Source: Burkholderia lata (lineage in GTDB: Bacteria > Pseudomonadota > Gammaproteobacteria > Burkholderiales > Burkholderiaceae). From it: DNA of 64,000 nt. The translations under genes and the position numbers were made by a program. The notes under the pieces were generated by a model, which saw only the letters and a program-made list of their open reading frames with translations, was not told the DNA's origin and ran no database searches. Shown here piece by piece: positions 9,054-18,374 of the stretch (positions are counted from its first letter, which is position 1; every line of letters begins with the position of its first letter). The stretch is from assembly GCF_902499335.1 (NCBI RefSeq), contig NZ_CABVQK010000008.1, forward strand, positions 62,001 through 126,000, written 5' to 3'.

Positions 9054-9734
9054 TCATTCCGCCGTCTCCGCCTTCGCTTCCAGCAGATAACCGAGCCCGC
9101 GCAGCGTGACGATCGCGACACCCGTGTTCTCGAGCTTCTTGCGCAGCCGGTACACGTAGATCTCGATCGCATCGGCGTTCACCGACTCGTCGAGCCCGAA
9201 GATCTTTTCCGACAGCGTTTCCTTGTTGATCGCACGCCCGTTGCGCAGGATCAGCACCTCGAGCACCGAGCGTTCGCGCGGTGTGAGCGACAGCGGCTCG
9301 CCCGCGAGATGGAAGCTGCGGTCGATACTGTCGTACGAAAGCGGCCCGCACTCGACCCGCGAATGCTCGTGGCCGAGGCTGCGGCGGATCAGTGCGCGAG
9401 CGCGCGCCTCCAGTTCGGTCAGTTCGAACGGCTTCGCGAGATAGTCGTCGGCGCCGAGATCGAGCCCCTTCACGCGATCCTCGACCGAACCGTGCGCGGT
9501 CAGGATCAGCACCGGCACCGGATTGCGCCGCGCGCGCAACCGCCGCAGCACTTCCAGCCCGTCGAGCTTCGGCAGCCCGAGATCGAGGATCACCAGCGCG
9601 TAATCCTGCGTGCGCAGCACGTGGTCGGCCGCCTCCCCGTCCGCCATGTGATCGACCGCGAAGCGCGCCGCGCTCAGCGCGTCGTTCAGCGACTGGGCGA
9701 GGTTCGGATTGTCTTCGACGAGCAGCACACGCAT
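9054..9734 (-). CDS. response regulator, OmpR/TctD family
   Basis: 226-aa regulator. The receiver domain (about 1-115) has the acidic pair E7/D8, phospho-acceptor D51 in VILDLGLPKLDG, T79 and K101 in LAKPFE. A winged-helix OmpR DNA-binding domain covers about 125-220 (LTPRERSVLEVLILRNG ... VYRLRKKLENTGV). The sequence is close to TctD, which in other bacteria controls tricarboxylate uptake; no tctCBA genes are in the window, so the target is not evident. It precedes the kinase gene in a two-gene operon. Confidence 0.92.
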   Translation of the reverse strand: MRVLLVEDNPNLAQSLNDALSAARFAVDHMADGEAADHVLRTQDYALVILDLGLPKLDGLEVLRRLRARRNPVPVLILTAHGSVEDRVKGLDLGADDYLAKPFELTELEARARALIRRSLGHEHSRVECGPLSYDSIDRSFHLAGEPLSLTPRERSVLEVLILRNGRAINKETLSEKIFGLDESVNADAIEIYVYRLRKKLENTGVAIVTLRGLGYLLEAKAETAE

Positions 9735-9859
9735 GGGGATTCCGGTAAGGTCAGCGACAGGCCGCTACATTACATGATCCTTTCCATCGCGACGCCTCGC
9801 GGAAACACGGGTTGCGCCGACGGCGCGGGCGCGCGTCGGCCGGCCCGGCCGAGCGTCGC

Positions 9860-11098
9860 TCAGCGTTCGGCGGCGGGCCGGTTCCGCGTCGCGAAGCGCG
9901 CACCGTCACCGGTGCGCCGCCGCTCGCGCAGGCCGACCGCCACCGCCAGGAACGCCACGCTCGCGCCGACCGTGACGACGATCATCGGTCGCGCGGTGCC
10001 GTCCGACAGCCACGCCAGCACGCCGCCGCACGCGGCCGTGATCGCCATCTGGATAAAGAAGAACAGCCCGGACGCCGTCCCCGCGATCGTCGTGTACGGC
10101 TGCATCACCGCGAACTGGCAGGCCGGGATCGCGATCCCGACGGCAATCATCACGAAGAACATCGGGACGACGAGCGCCGCCACCGCCGTCGGCGCGATCG
10201 CACCGCCGATCCACAACACGGCGGCGCTGGCCAGATTGATGCCCGCCGCCGCCGCGATGACCGAATCGGCCTTCCAGCGGGTGCCGGTCCGCGCGAACAC
10301 GTTCGAGCCGATCAGGTAGCCGAGCACGGTCAGGCCGAAGATCGCCGCATACACGGGGCCGGATACGCCGCGTTGCCGCTGGAACAGCGTCGACGATTCC
10401 GCGATGAACGGGTAGTACGTGCAGTACGCGAAACTGATGGCGAGCGAGTAGCGCAGAAAACTGCGCTCGCGCAGCAGGCCCGCGTACGTCCGCAGGAGCC
10501 CCTTGCCCGGCGCCGGCCGCGCGTCGCGTTCGCGGGTCTCCGGCAGGTAGCGCAGCACCATCGCCGTCGCGATGAGCCCGCCCGCCGCCAGCAATCCGAA
10601 CACGCCGCGCCATCCGAGCCACTCGGCCACCGCGCTGCCGGCCAGCGGCGCAATCACCGGCGACAGCGCCATCCCGGCCGAGATGCGCCCCAGCATCGTG
10701 GCCTGCATCACGGTCGGGAAGCGCTCGCGCACGATCACCCGCCCGATCACCGTTCCGCAGCAGCCGCCCAGTGCCTGGAAGATGCGCGCGGCGACGATCG
10801 CGGTGACGCTGGTCGACCACGCACAGGCAACACTCGCGACCACGTAGAGGCACAGGCCGCCGAGCAGGACGGGACGGCGGCCGTAACGGTCGGACAACGG
10901 CCCCGACACCAGCATCGACAGCGCATAGCCGACCATGTAGAGGGTCAGCGTGAGCTGCAACTGGGCGTCGGTGCCGTGCAGCGCGTCCGCCATCGCCGGC
11001 AGCGACGGCAGGTACGCGTCGATCGTGACCCGCGGCAGGCACACGACGAGCATCAACAGGAACAGCCAGCCCCACTGGGGTAATGAACGCGTTTTCAT
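9860..11098 (-). CDS. MFS transporter, Bcr/CflA drug-resistance family
   Basis: 412-aa 12-helix major facilitator. The family block after TM1 is visible (DAYLPSLPAMADAL), followed by the MFS loop 2-3 signature GPLSDRYGRRPVLLGG, matching Bcr/CflA drug:proton antiporters. The start ATG at 11098 (MKTRSLPQWGW) is preferred to an in-frame site 54 bp upstream because homologues begin just before TM1. It is divergent from the MocR-type regulator at 11201, whose ligand may control it. Substrate unknown. Confidence 0.88.
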   Translation of the reverse strand: MKTRSLPQWGWLFLLMLVVCLPRVTIDAYLPSLPAMADALHGTDAQLQLTLTLYMVGYALSMLVSGPLSDRYGRRPVLLGGLCLYVVASVACAWSTSVTAIVAARIFQALGGCCGTVIGRVIVRERFPTVMQATMLGRISAGMALSPVIAPLAGSAVAEWLGWRGVFGLLAAGGLIATAMVLRYLPETRERDARPAPGKGLLRTYAGLLRERSFLRYSLAISFAYCTYYPFIAESSTLFQRQRGVSGPVYAAIFGLTVLGYLIGSNVFARTGTRWKADSVIAAAAGINLASAAVLWIGGAIAPTAVAALVVPMFFVMIAVGIAIPACQFAVMQPYTTIAGTASGLFFFIQMAITAACGGVLAWLSDGTARPMIVVTVGASVAFLAVAVGLRERRRTGDGARFATRNRPAAER

Positions 11099-11200
11099 GC
11101 GGTGAGCCCGTCTCCGGTCGGATTGATGTGGTCGACAGCAATCTAAGGTCAAAGTGATATAAGCTGAAGGGCCATTAAATCCGCCAATGACTGGACCACT
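11099..11200. promoter_or_regulatory. divergent promoter region between MFS exporter and MocR regulator
   Basis: A 102-bp shared upstream region, distinctly AT-richer toward the regulator (AAAGTGATATAAGCTG near 11151-11166). The arrangement suggests the MocR-type protein acts here on itself and the exporter. I could not pick a convincing operator or -35/-10 pair by eye. Confidence 0.4.
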
Positions 11201-12688
11201 ATGTCGCGAGGCAAAGCCGCGATTCCGCTTGATCTGCCTTGCCCTGCCGGGTTGTCCACGGGCAGTCCGCAGTCGAAGCAGGAGTGCATCGCCGACGCGC
11301 TGCGCGACGCGATCCTAAAGCGCCTGCTTCCCGGTGACAGCCCGCTGCCGTCCAGCCGCACGCTCGCCGCACGCTGGGGCGTCGCACGGGGGACCGTCGA
11401 AGCGGCATACGACCGGCTGGGCTCCGAGGGCTACATCGCCCGCACGCAAGGGTCGGGGTCGCGGGTATGCGCGGTGGTGCCGGACAGCTATCTGCGCGCG
11501 GCCGCCCAGTCGCGCGACAACGGCCTTCCCCCTTCCGACGTGCGCCCCACGCCGGCGCGCACAACCGACGCGGCTGTGCCGGAACAAGGCGTGCGTCCGG
11601 GCGTCCCGTTCGTCGCGCGGCTCGCCGATCCCGGCCTGCTGCCGATGCAGCAATGGAAGAAGGCGCTCGGGGCCAGCCTGCTCGCCGCGACGGCGAACGA
11701 CCTCGGGGCGACGCCGGCGCAAGGCGTCGAGGGCCTGCGCGACGAAATCGCCGCGTACCTGCGGGAATACCGCGGCATCCCGTGCGACGCCGGCGACATC
11801 TTCATCACGACCGGCATCCGCCACTCGATCGATCTCGTCGCGCGCTCGCTGCTCGCGCCCGGCTCGACGGTGCTGATGGAGGATCCCGGCTATGCGTCGG
11901 CGTGGCAGATTTTCACGATCGCGGGCGCGACTGTGATCGACGTGCCGGTCGATCGGGAAGGCATCGACACGGCGTCGCTGGGCCTGCACCCCGATGCGCG
12001 CGCGGCCTACGTGACGCCCGCCCATCAGGCGCCGCTCGGCGTCACGATGTCGGTGTCGCGCCGGCTCGAACTGCTCGACTGGGCGCAGCGCAACCGCGCG
12101 TGGATCATCGAAGACGACTACGACGGCGAATTCAGCTACCAGACCGCCCCGCTGCCCGCGCTGAAATCGCTCGACGCATGCGATCGCGTGATCTACTGCG
12201 GCTCGTTCAACAAGACGCTGTTCTCGGGGCTGCGCATCGGCTTCATGGTCGTGCCGGCGGAACTGCGGCCGGCGCTGTCGGCCGTTTGGCATGCGACCGC
12301 GCGCTCGGTCGGCGCAGCGCCTCAGCTGGCGCTGGCCCGCTTCATCGCGCACGGCGATTTTGCGAAGCACCTGCGCGCCGCGCGTCACGCGTACCGCCAG
12401 CGGCGCGACATCGTGCTCGACCAGTTGGCGAAGCACGCCGGCGGGCAATACACGGTGTCCGGCGAACACGCGGGCTTTCATTTCGTGCTGTGGCTGCCGC
12501 CCGGGATGGACGACGCGACGTATGTCGCGCAAGCCCATGCGGCCGGCGTCGAACTGCAGCCGATCCGCGGATTCTGTCGAAGCGCCCGGTGCGAAGCGGG
12601 CGTCGTCGTCGGGTATTCCGCATTGACGGCCGCGCACGCGCGGCATGGCGGCCGGCTGCTCGGCAAGCTGCTCGCGCACCCCGCATAG
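11201..12688 (+). CDS. MocR/PdxR-type regulator (GntR HTH + aminotransferase fold)
   Basis: 495-aa fusion of an N-terminal GntR winged helix (about 25-95; PSSRTLAARWGVARGTVEAAYDRL) and a fold-type I aminotransferase domain (about 135-490). The PLP-binding lysine is K338 in CGSFNKTLFSGLR, and D307 in EDDYDGEF is the pyridine-nitrogen partner. Such proteins sense PLP or an aldimine of it and regulate neighbouring genes. The gene is divergent from the Bcr/CflA exporter by 102 bp, making that the obvious candidate target. Confidence 0.9.
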   Translation: MSRGKAAIPLDLPCPAGLSTGSPQSKQECIADALRDAILKRLLPGDSPLPSSRTLAARWGVARGTVEAAYDRLGSEGYIARTQGSGSRVCAVVPDSYLRAAAQSRDNGLPPSDVRPTPARTTDAAVPEQGVRPGVPFVARLADPGLLPMQQWKKALGASLLAATANDLGATPAQGVEGLRDEIAAYLREYRGIPCDAGDIFITTGIRHSIDLVARSLLAPGSTVLMEDPGYASAWQIFTIAGATVIDVPVDREGIDTASLGLHPDARAAYVTPAHQAPLGVTMSVSRRLELLDWAQRNRAWIIEDDYDGEFSYQTAPLPALKSLDACDRVIYCGSFNKTLFSGLRIGFMVVPAELRPALSAVWHATARSVGAAPQLALARFIAHGDFAKHLRAARHAYRQRRDIVLDQLAKHAGGQYTVSGEHAGFHFVLWLPPGMDDATYVAQAHAAGVELQPIRGFCRSARCEAGVVVGYSALTAAHARHGGRLLGKLLAHPA

Positions 12689-12905
12689 CCGCCCCTGTCA
12701 TCGTTGCCGCGCCCCGCGGCAACCCGCCTCCCTCCCTTGCCTGACCGTGCCGCGCGACGCGAAACGCGCGGCCGCCGCCGCTGCGACCTCGGGAAATCCA
12801 TGACACAAAGGACGCGATTGCTTACCTAAATGAAAGCAGGCTGAAAGTGCGCCGCAATTAACATCCGCTCCACTCGAACAACACTAGACGTTACTGGAGG
12901 AAGAC

Positions 12906-14006
12906 ATGCCGTTTGCACCGAAGCACCTCGCCGCCGCGCTGGCGGTCGTTCTGGGCACTGCCGCCGGCAGCGCCGCCGCGCAGGTTCCGGCCGGGTATCC
13001 GGGGAGCTACCAGGGCGTGATCGACGCCGCGAAGAAGGAAGGCAAGCTGATCGTCTACTCGACGACCGACACGGGCCTCGTGCGCCCGCTGATCAAGGAC
13101 TTCGAAAGCCTGTACGGCGTGAAGGTCGAGTACAACGACATGAACAGCACCGAGCTGTATAACCGCTACATCAGCGAGAACGCGGCGAGCAGCACCAGCG
13201 CCGACGTGCTGTGGAGCTCGGCGATGGACCTGCAGGTCAAGCTCGTCAACGACGGACTGATGGCGTCCTACGATTCGCCCGAAAGCCCGAACGTGCCGCA
13301 ATGGGCGCAGTACCAGAAGCAGGCGTACGGCACGACGTTCGAACCGCTCGCGATCGTCTACAACAAGCGCCTGATCCCCGAGAACGAAGCGCCGACCACG
13401 CGCGCCGACCTGATCAAGCTGCTCACCACGCAGGCCGACAAGTTCAAGGGCAAGGTCACGACCTACGACATCGAGAAATCAGGCGTCGGCTTCAACTACC
13501 TGACGCAGGATGCGCACGTGAACGAGAAGGTCACGTGGGAGCTCGTGAAGGCGATGGGCGCGACCGGCCCGAAGCTGCAATCGAGCACGGGCGCGATGAT
13601 GGAGCGCATTTCGTCGGGCGAAAACCTGATCGGCTACAACATCATCGGTTCGTATGCGTACGCGAAGGCGAAGAAGGACAAGTCGATCGGCTACGTGTTT
13701 CCGAAGGACTACACGCAGGTCGTGAGCCGCCTCGCCACGGTGTCGAAGAAGGCGAAGAACCCGAACGCCGCGAAGCTGTGGGTCGACTACCTGCTGTCCA
13801 AGCGCGGCCAGACACTGATCGCGAACCAGGCGAACCTTTACGCGATCCGCGCGGACGTGACCGGCGAAACGTCGGCCGCGAGCCTCACGAAGGAACTCGA
13901 CGATTCGCTGAAGCCGATCCAGATCGGCACCGGCCTGCTCGTCTATCTCGACCAGTCGAAGCGCCTCGCTTTCCTGAAGCAATGGCAGCAGGCGATCAAG
14001 CGCTGA
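12906..14006 (+). CDS. ABC transporter substrate-binding protein (AfuA/FbpA-like, family 1)
   Basis: 366-aa periplasmic receptor with a Sec signal peptide cleaved after SAAAQ (about residue 26). The mature protein starts with the EGKLIVYSTTDTGLVRPLIKDF segment of the iron/2-aminoethylphosphonate/spermidine-like family. I cannot assign the ligand: the double-Tyr iron site of FbpA is not obvious (the equivalent region reads NIIGSYAYAKA). A strong ribosome site TGGAGGAAGAC precedes ATG 12906. The permease and ATPase genes follow on the same strand. Confidence 0.85.
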   Translation: MPFAPKHLAAALAVVLGTAAGSAAAQVPAGYPGSYQGVIDAAKKEGKLIVYSTTDTGLVRPLIKDFESLYGVKVEYNDMNSTELYNRYISENAASSTSADVLWSSAMDLQVKLVNDGLMASYDSPESPNVPQWAQYQKQAYGTTFEPLAIVYNKRLIPENEAPTTRADLIKLLTTQADKFKGKVTTYDIEKSGVGFNYLTQDAHVNEKVTWELVKAMGATGPKLQSSTGAMMERISSGENLIGYNIIGSYAYAKAKKDKSIGYVFPKDYTQVVSRLATVSKKAKNPNAAKLWVDYLLSKRGQTLIANQANLYAIRADVTGETSAASLTKELDDSLKPIQIGTGLLVYLDQSKRLAFLKQWQQAIKR

Positions 14007-14020
14007 TCCGCTGACTGACC

Positions 14021-14048
14021 GCCGCCCGCCGCACACGGCGCGGGCGGC
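14021..14048 (+). terminator. intercistronic hairpin after the binding-protein gene
   Basis: GCCGCCCG and CGGGCGGC form an 8-bp GC arm around a 12-nt loop, starting 14 bp after the stop, followed by CCCCTTCCCC rather than a U-tract. Such a hairpin between receptor and permease genes often stabilises or partly terminates the upstream message so that more receptor is made. No direct evidence of termination. Confidence 0.45.
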
Positions 14049-14074
14049 CCCTTCCCCTTACCGACTTCCTTGAG

Positions 14075-14094
14075 GCGGCCATCCGGATGGCCGC
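14075..14094. repeat. 20-bp perfect palindrome just upstream of permease RBS
   Basis: GCGGCCATCCGGATGGCCGC is a perfect inverted repeat, ending 12 nt before the permease ATG and directly abutting the CAGGGGCG ribosome site. It could be a protein operator or an RNA hairpin affecting translation of the permease. Confidence 0.6.
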
Positions 14095-14106
14095 AGGGGC
14101 GAACTC

Positions 14107-15879
14107 ATGCTTTCAACCAGCACACGCGGAACGGCACCGGCCGTTCCGCCCACCACCGGCCCGCGCGACGCGATTCCCGCGCTGCCGGTCAACAGCCTGC
14201 AACCGCTCGCCGGCATGCTGCGCTGGATCGTCGTCGCGGTGCTGACCATCGCGGTCGCGCTGCCGCTCGGCTTCATCCTGTTCCAGAGCCTGCTGTCCGC
14301 GCCGTTCTTCGATGCGAACAAGACGCTCGGCATCGAAGGCTTCCGCTTCATCTTCAGCGATCCCGACTTCTGGTCGGCCGTGAAGAACTCGTTCATCATC
14401 GCCGGCGGGATGCTGTTCATCTCGATCCCGCTCGGCGGCATCCTTGCGTTCCTGATGGTGCGCACCGACCTGCCCGGCCGCCGCTGGCTCGAACCGCTGC
14501 TGCTCACGCCCGTGTTCGTGTCGCCGATGGTGCTCGCATTCGGCTACGTGGTCGCGGCCGGCCCGGTCGGCTTCTACTCGGTGTGGTTCAAGGAACTGTT
14601 CGGGGTGCAAAGCGTGCCCTGGAACGTGTACTCGATCTTCGCGATCACGGTGATCGTCGGCCTCACGCACGTACCGCACGTGTACCTGTATTCGTCGGCC
14701 GCGCTGCGCAACCTCGGCTCGGACGTCGAGGAAGCCGCCCGCGTGACGGGCGCCCGCCCGTTCCGCGTCGCGCTCGACGTCAGCCTGCCGATGACGATGC
14801 CCGCGCTGCTGTTCGCCGGCGTGCTCGTGTTCTTCCTCGGCTTCGAGGTGTTCGGGCTGCCGCTCGTGCTCGGCGATCCGGAAGGCCACCTCGTGCTCGC
14901 GACCTACCTGTACAAGCTGACCAACAAGCTCGGCGTGCCGTCGTATCACCTGATGGCCGCGGTCGCGGTGTGCATCGTCGCGATCACGTTCCCGCTCGTG
15001 CTGCTGCAGCGCCGCCTGCTGAAGACCGCGAACCGCTTCGTCACCGTGAAGGGCAAGGCCGGCCGCGCGACGGTGCTGCCGCTCGGCGTATGGCGCTGGG
15101 TCGCGCTCGCGATCGTCGCGCTGTGGCTGATGTTGACCGTGATCGTGCCGATCTCGGGCATCGTGCTGCGCGCGTTCGTGACCAACTGGGGCGAAGGCGT
15201 CGCGCTCGCCGAGGTGCTGACGCTGTCGAACTTCATCGAACTGTTCGAGCAGGACAACCTGGTGCGCGCGATCGTCAACACGCTCGGCATCGGCGTGATC
15301 GGCGGCGCGCTCGCGATCGGCTTCTACTCGCTCGTCGCGTTCGCCGGCCACCGCCGCCCCGACTGGGCAACCAAGCTGCTCGACTACCTCGTGCTGCTGC
15401 CGCGCGCGGTGCCCGGCCTGCTCGCCGGCCTCGCGTTCCTGTGGATCTTCCTGTTCGTCCCCGGCCTGCGCGAGCTGAAGAACTCGATGTGGAGCATCTG
15501 GATCGCGTACACGGTCGTGTGGCTCGCGTACGGGATGCGGCTCATCCAGAGCGCGCTGCTGCAGGTCGGCCCCGAACTCGAGGAAGCCGGCCGCAGCGTC
15601 GGCGCGACGCGCAGCCGCGTGTCGCTCGACGTGACGCTGCCGCTTGTGCGCTTCGGCCTGCTCGCCGCGTGGCTGCTGATCTTCATGATCTTCGAGCGCG
15701 AATATTCGACGGCCGTCTACCTGCTGTCCCCCGGCACCGAAGTGATCGGCGCGCTGCTCGTGTCGCTGTGGGCGACCGGCGCCGTCGACCAGGTCGCCGC
15801 GCTTTCTGTCATCAACATTGCGATGGTCGGCGCCGGTCTCGGCGTGGCCCTGCGCTTCGGAGTGAAACTTCATGGATAA
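14107..15879 (+). CDS. ABC transporter permease, fused two-domain (FbpB type)
   Basis: 590-aa inner-membrane protein with two consecutive BPD_transp_1 units (about 70-290 and 370-580), as in FbpB-like iron or thiamine permeases. Two EAA-type loops are visible: EEAARVTGARPFRVALDVSLP and EEAGRSVGATRSRVSLDVTLP. A single gene thus supplies both halves of the channel. ATG 14107 follows CAGGGGCGAACTC. The last 8 bp overlap the ATPase start. Confidence 0.92.
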   Translation: MLSTSTRGTAPAVPPTTGPRDAIPALPVNSLQPLAGMLRWIVVAVLTIAVALPLGFILFQSLLSAPFFDANKTLGIEGFRFIFSDPDFWSAVKNSFIIAGGMLFISIPLGGILAFLMVRTDLPGRRWLEPLLLTPVFVSPMVLAFGYVVAAGPVGFYSVWFKELFGVQSVPWNVYSIFAITVIVGLTHVPHVYLYSSAALRNLGSDVEEAARVTGARPFRVALDVSLPMTMPALLFAGVLVFFLGFEVFGLPLVLGDPEGHLVLATYLYKLTNKLGVPSYHLMAAVAVCIVAITFPLVLLQRRLLKTANRFVTVKGKAGRATVLPLGVWRWVALAIVALWLMLTVIVPISGIVLRAFVTNWGEGVALAEVLTLSNFIELFEQDNLVRAIVNTLGIGVIGGALAIGFYSLVAFAGHRRPDWATKLLDYLVLLPRAVPGLLAGLAFLWIFLFVPGLRELKNSMWSIWIAYTVVWLAYGMRLIQSALLQVGPELEEAGRSVGATRSRVSLDVTLPLVRFGLLAAWLLIFMIFEREYSTAVYLLSPGTEVIGALLVSLWATGAVDQVAALSVINIAMVGAGLGVALRFGVKLHG

Positions 15880-16939
15880 GCTCATCGTCGACGACCTGCA
15901 CCTCAGCTACGGCGCCAATCCGATCCTCAAGGGCGTGTCGTTCGAACTGAAGGCCGGCGAAGTCGTGTGCCTGCTCGGCGCGTCGGGTAGCGGCAAGACC
16001 ACGCTGCTGCGCGCGGTGGCCGGCCTCGAACAGCCGTCCGACGGCCGCATCCAGCTCGACGACCGCGTGTTCTTCGACGGCGCGCAGCGCGTCGACCTGC
16101 CCGTCGAGCAGCGCTCGCTCGGCCTCGTGTTCCAGTCGTACGCGCTGTGGCCACATCGCACCGTCGCCGACAACGTCGGTTACGGACTGAAGCTGCGCCG
16201 CGTCGCGCCGGCCGAACAGAAGCGCCGCGTGCAGGCCGCGCTCGACCAGCTCGGCCTCGGCCATCTCGCGGAACGCTTTCCGCATCAACTGTCGGGCGGC
16301 CAGCAGCAGCGCGTCGCGATTGCGCGCGCGCTCGTCTACAACCCGCCGGTCATCCTGCTCGACGAACCGCTGTCGAACCTCGACGCCAAGCTGCGCGAGG
16401 AAGCGCGTGCGTGGCTGCGCGAGCTGATCGTGTCGCTCGGTCTGTCGGCCCTGTGCGTAACGCACGACCAGACCGAGGCAATGGCGATGTCCGACCGCAT
16501 CCTGCTGCTGCGCAACGGCCGCATCGAGCAGGAAGGCACGCCGGCCGAGCTGTACGGCGCGCCGCGCTCGCTGTACACGGCCGAGTTCATGGGCAGCAAC
16601 AACCGGATCGACGCGCGCGTCGCGGCCGTCGACGGCGAACGCGTGACGCTCGCGGGCGACGGCTGGGAACTGCAGGCCGTGGCCCGCGACACGTTCGCGC
16701 CGGGCCAGGACGCGCAGGCCGTGATCCGCCTCGAGCGCGTGCAGGTCGCCGACGGCCCGGGCGCGAACCGGCTGCAGGCCGACCTCGTCACGTCGATGTA
16801 TCTCGGCGACCGCTGGGAATACCTGTTCCATTGCGGCGAGATGCGCCTGCGCGCATTCGGCCACGTGCCGCGCGCAGCGGGCAAGCACTGGATCGAATTC
16901 CCGACCAACGACTGCTGGGCGTTCGCGAAAGCGGGCTGA
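15872..16939 (+). CDS. ABC transporter ATP-binding protein with TOBE domain
   Basis: 355-aa ATPase of the FbpC/PotA class. Walker A GASGSGKTT, signature LSGGQQQRVAIAR, Walker B VILLDEPLSNLD and H-loop CVTHDQTEAMA are intact. The C-terminal ~115 residues are a TOBE-like domain (EFMGSNNRIDARVAAVDGERV onward). It overlaps the permease gene by 8 bp and completes a receptor-permease-ATPase importer. Substrate unassigned; ferric iron, phosphonate or polyamine importers share this architecture. Confidence 0.92.
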   Translation: MDKLIVDDLHLSYGANPILKGVSFELKAGEVVCLLGASGSGKTTLLRAVAGLEQPSDGRIQLDDRVFFDGAQRVDLPVEQRSLGLVFQSYALWPHRTVADNVGYGLKLRRVAPAEQKRRVQAALDQLGLGHLAERFPHQLSGGQQQRVAIARALVYNPPVILLDEPLSNLDAKLREEARAWLRELIVSLGLSALCVTHDQTEAMAMSDRILLLRNGRIEQEGTPAELYGAPRSLYTAEFMGSNNRIDARVAAVDGERVTLAGDGWELQAVARDTFAPGQDAQAVIRLERVQVADGPGANRLQADLVTSMYLGDRWEYLFHCGEMRLRAFGHVPRAAGKHWIEFPTNDCWAFAKAG

Positions 16940-17107
16940 CCTGCGCGGCGGGCGCCACGCCCGCCACCTGCGCGCTTTCCGTCGTGTCATGACAGGCATG
17001 TCCGGCGGACGTCTTCGGGCGTCCGCCGCGGCGTGCCGCGCGCCGCATTCGCTTTACCCCGTTTCGCCTAGTTTCACCCACTCACAAGAACCAAGGAGAC
17101 ATCGTCA

Positions 17108-18199
17108 ATGAAGTCACGCGCAGAACGTTCCCTTCGCGCCGCCGTCCTGACCGGCTCGGCCGCCGTCGCCGGCCTCACCGCAGGCGCCGCGCACGCACAG
17201 TCGTCGGTCACGATGTACGGGATCATGGATGCCGGCATCGAGTTCGCCAACCACGCGGCGCCGGAAGGCGGCAATTCGTACAAGCTCAAGTCCGGCAACA
17301 AGAACACGTCGCGCTGGGGCCTGCGCGGCGTCGAGGATCTCGGCGGCGGGCTGAAGGCCGTGTTCCGCCTCGAAAGCGGGATCGATCTCGCCAACGGTGC
17401 GTCCGACGACGGCCCCGACTCGATCTTCGGGCGCCGCGCAACCGTCGGCCTGAAGGGCAAGTGGGGCGAGATCTCGCTCGGCCGCAACTTCACCGTCACC
17501 TACGACTACATGCTGCCGTTCGACCCGATGGGTTATGCGCAGAACTACTCGTGGGCGACATCGTCGATGGCGACCGGCGGCCGCAAGGACGGCATGTTCA
17601 CGCGTTCGTCGAATGCGGTGCGCTACGACGGCGAATTCAGCGGCTTCGAGTTCGGCGCGATGTACGGTTTCGGCAACGTGCCCGGCAGCGTGAAGACCAG
17701 CTCGAAGTACGATGCGGCGATCGGCTACGAGGGCGGCCCGTTCGCCGCGGTGGTCGCGTTCGACCGGCAGAACGGCGCGTCCGACAGCGTGACGCCGGCC
17801 GATCCGGTCAACTACATCCAGGGGATTCATGCGGGCCTGAGCTACGACTTCGGCAACCTGAAGACGATGGCCGGCTACCGCAACTACAAGCGCACGTATC
17901 GCACGAGCGCCGCGAACCAGTTGAGCGACATGTATTGGGTCGGCGGCTCGTACCAGTTCACGCCGACGTTCTCGTTGATCGGCGCCGTGTATCACCAGAA
18001 CATCAAGGGCGGCACGGATGCCGATCCGACGCTCGTGTCGATGCGCGCGCAATACGCGCTGTCGAAGCGCACGGTGCTGTATGCGGCCGGTGCGTTTGCG
18101 ATCGGGCAGCACGGACAGAAGGTCGGCGTATCGCGCGATGTCAACGGCTACGGCACCACGCAGGTCGGGGTGACGGCCGGGATTCAGCAGCGGTTCTGA
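17108..18199 (+). CDS. Gram-negative porin (OmpC-like trimeric type)
   Basis: 363-aa outer-membrane porin of the Burkholderia/Neisseria type. A signal peptide is cleaved after AGAAHAQ; the mature protein starts SSVTMYGIMDAGIEF and has the usual GLRGVEDLGGGLKAVFRLESG segment and C-terminal aromatic FQQ-RF ending (GIQQRF). The ATG is preceded by CAAGGAGACATCGTCA. It lies 168 bp behind the ABC importer genes and may supply the outer-membrane entry for the same solute, though it probably has its own promoter. Confidence 0.93.
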   Translation: MKSRAERSLRAAVLTGSAAVAGLTAGAAHAQSSVTMYGIMDAGIEFANHAAPEGGNSYKLKSGNKNTSRWGLRGVEDLGGGLKAVFRLESGIDLANGASDDGPDSIFGRRATVGLKGKWGEISLGRNFTVTYDYMLPFDPMGYAQNYSWATSSMATGGRKDGMFTRSSNAVRYDGEFSGFEFGAMYGFGNVPGSVKTSSKYDAAIGYEGGPFAAVVAFDRQNGASDSVTPADPVNYIQGIHAGLSYDFGNLKTMAGYRNYKRTYRTSAANQLSDMYWVGGSYQFTPTFSLIGAVYHQNIKGGTDADPTLVSMRAQYALSKRTVLYAAGAFAIGQHGQKVGVSRDVNGYGTTQVGVTAGIQQRF

Positions 18200-18214
18200 G
18201 CCTGACGGCGGGTG

Positions 18215-18237
18215 GCGGCGCGCGCATTGCGCGCCGC
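18215..18237 (+). terminator. hairpin downstream of porin
   Basis: GCGGCGCGC / GCGCGCCGC, nine paired bases with a 5-nt loop, 15 bp after the porin stop. There is no clear T-run, so it may be a 3' stabilising hairpin rather than a full intrinsic terminator. Confidence 0.45.
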
Positions 18238-18374
18238 ATCACCGGCTCGCGGCTGGCCACCCTGCCCTGGGTGGTTGCACGAAGCGGTTCGCCGGACCAA
18301 TCGGTATCCTGACGAGATCGCGTGCGCAAACGGTGCCAGCCGCGCGTGCGGCCAGGCGGCGCACCGCCCCATCG

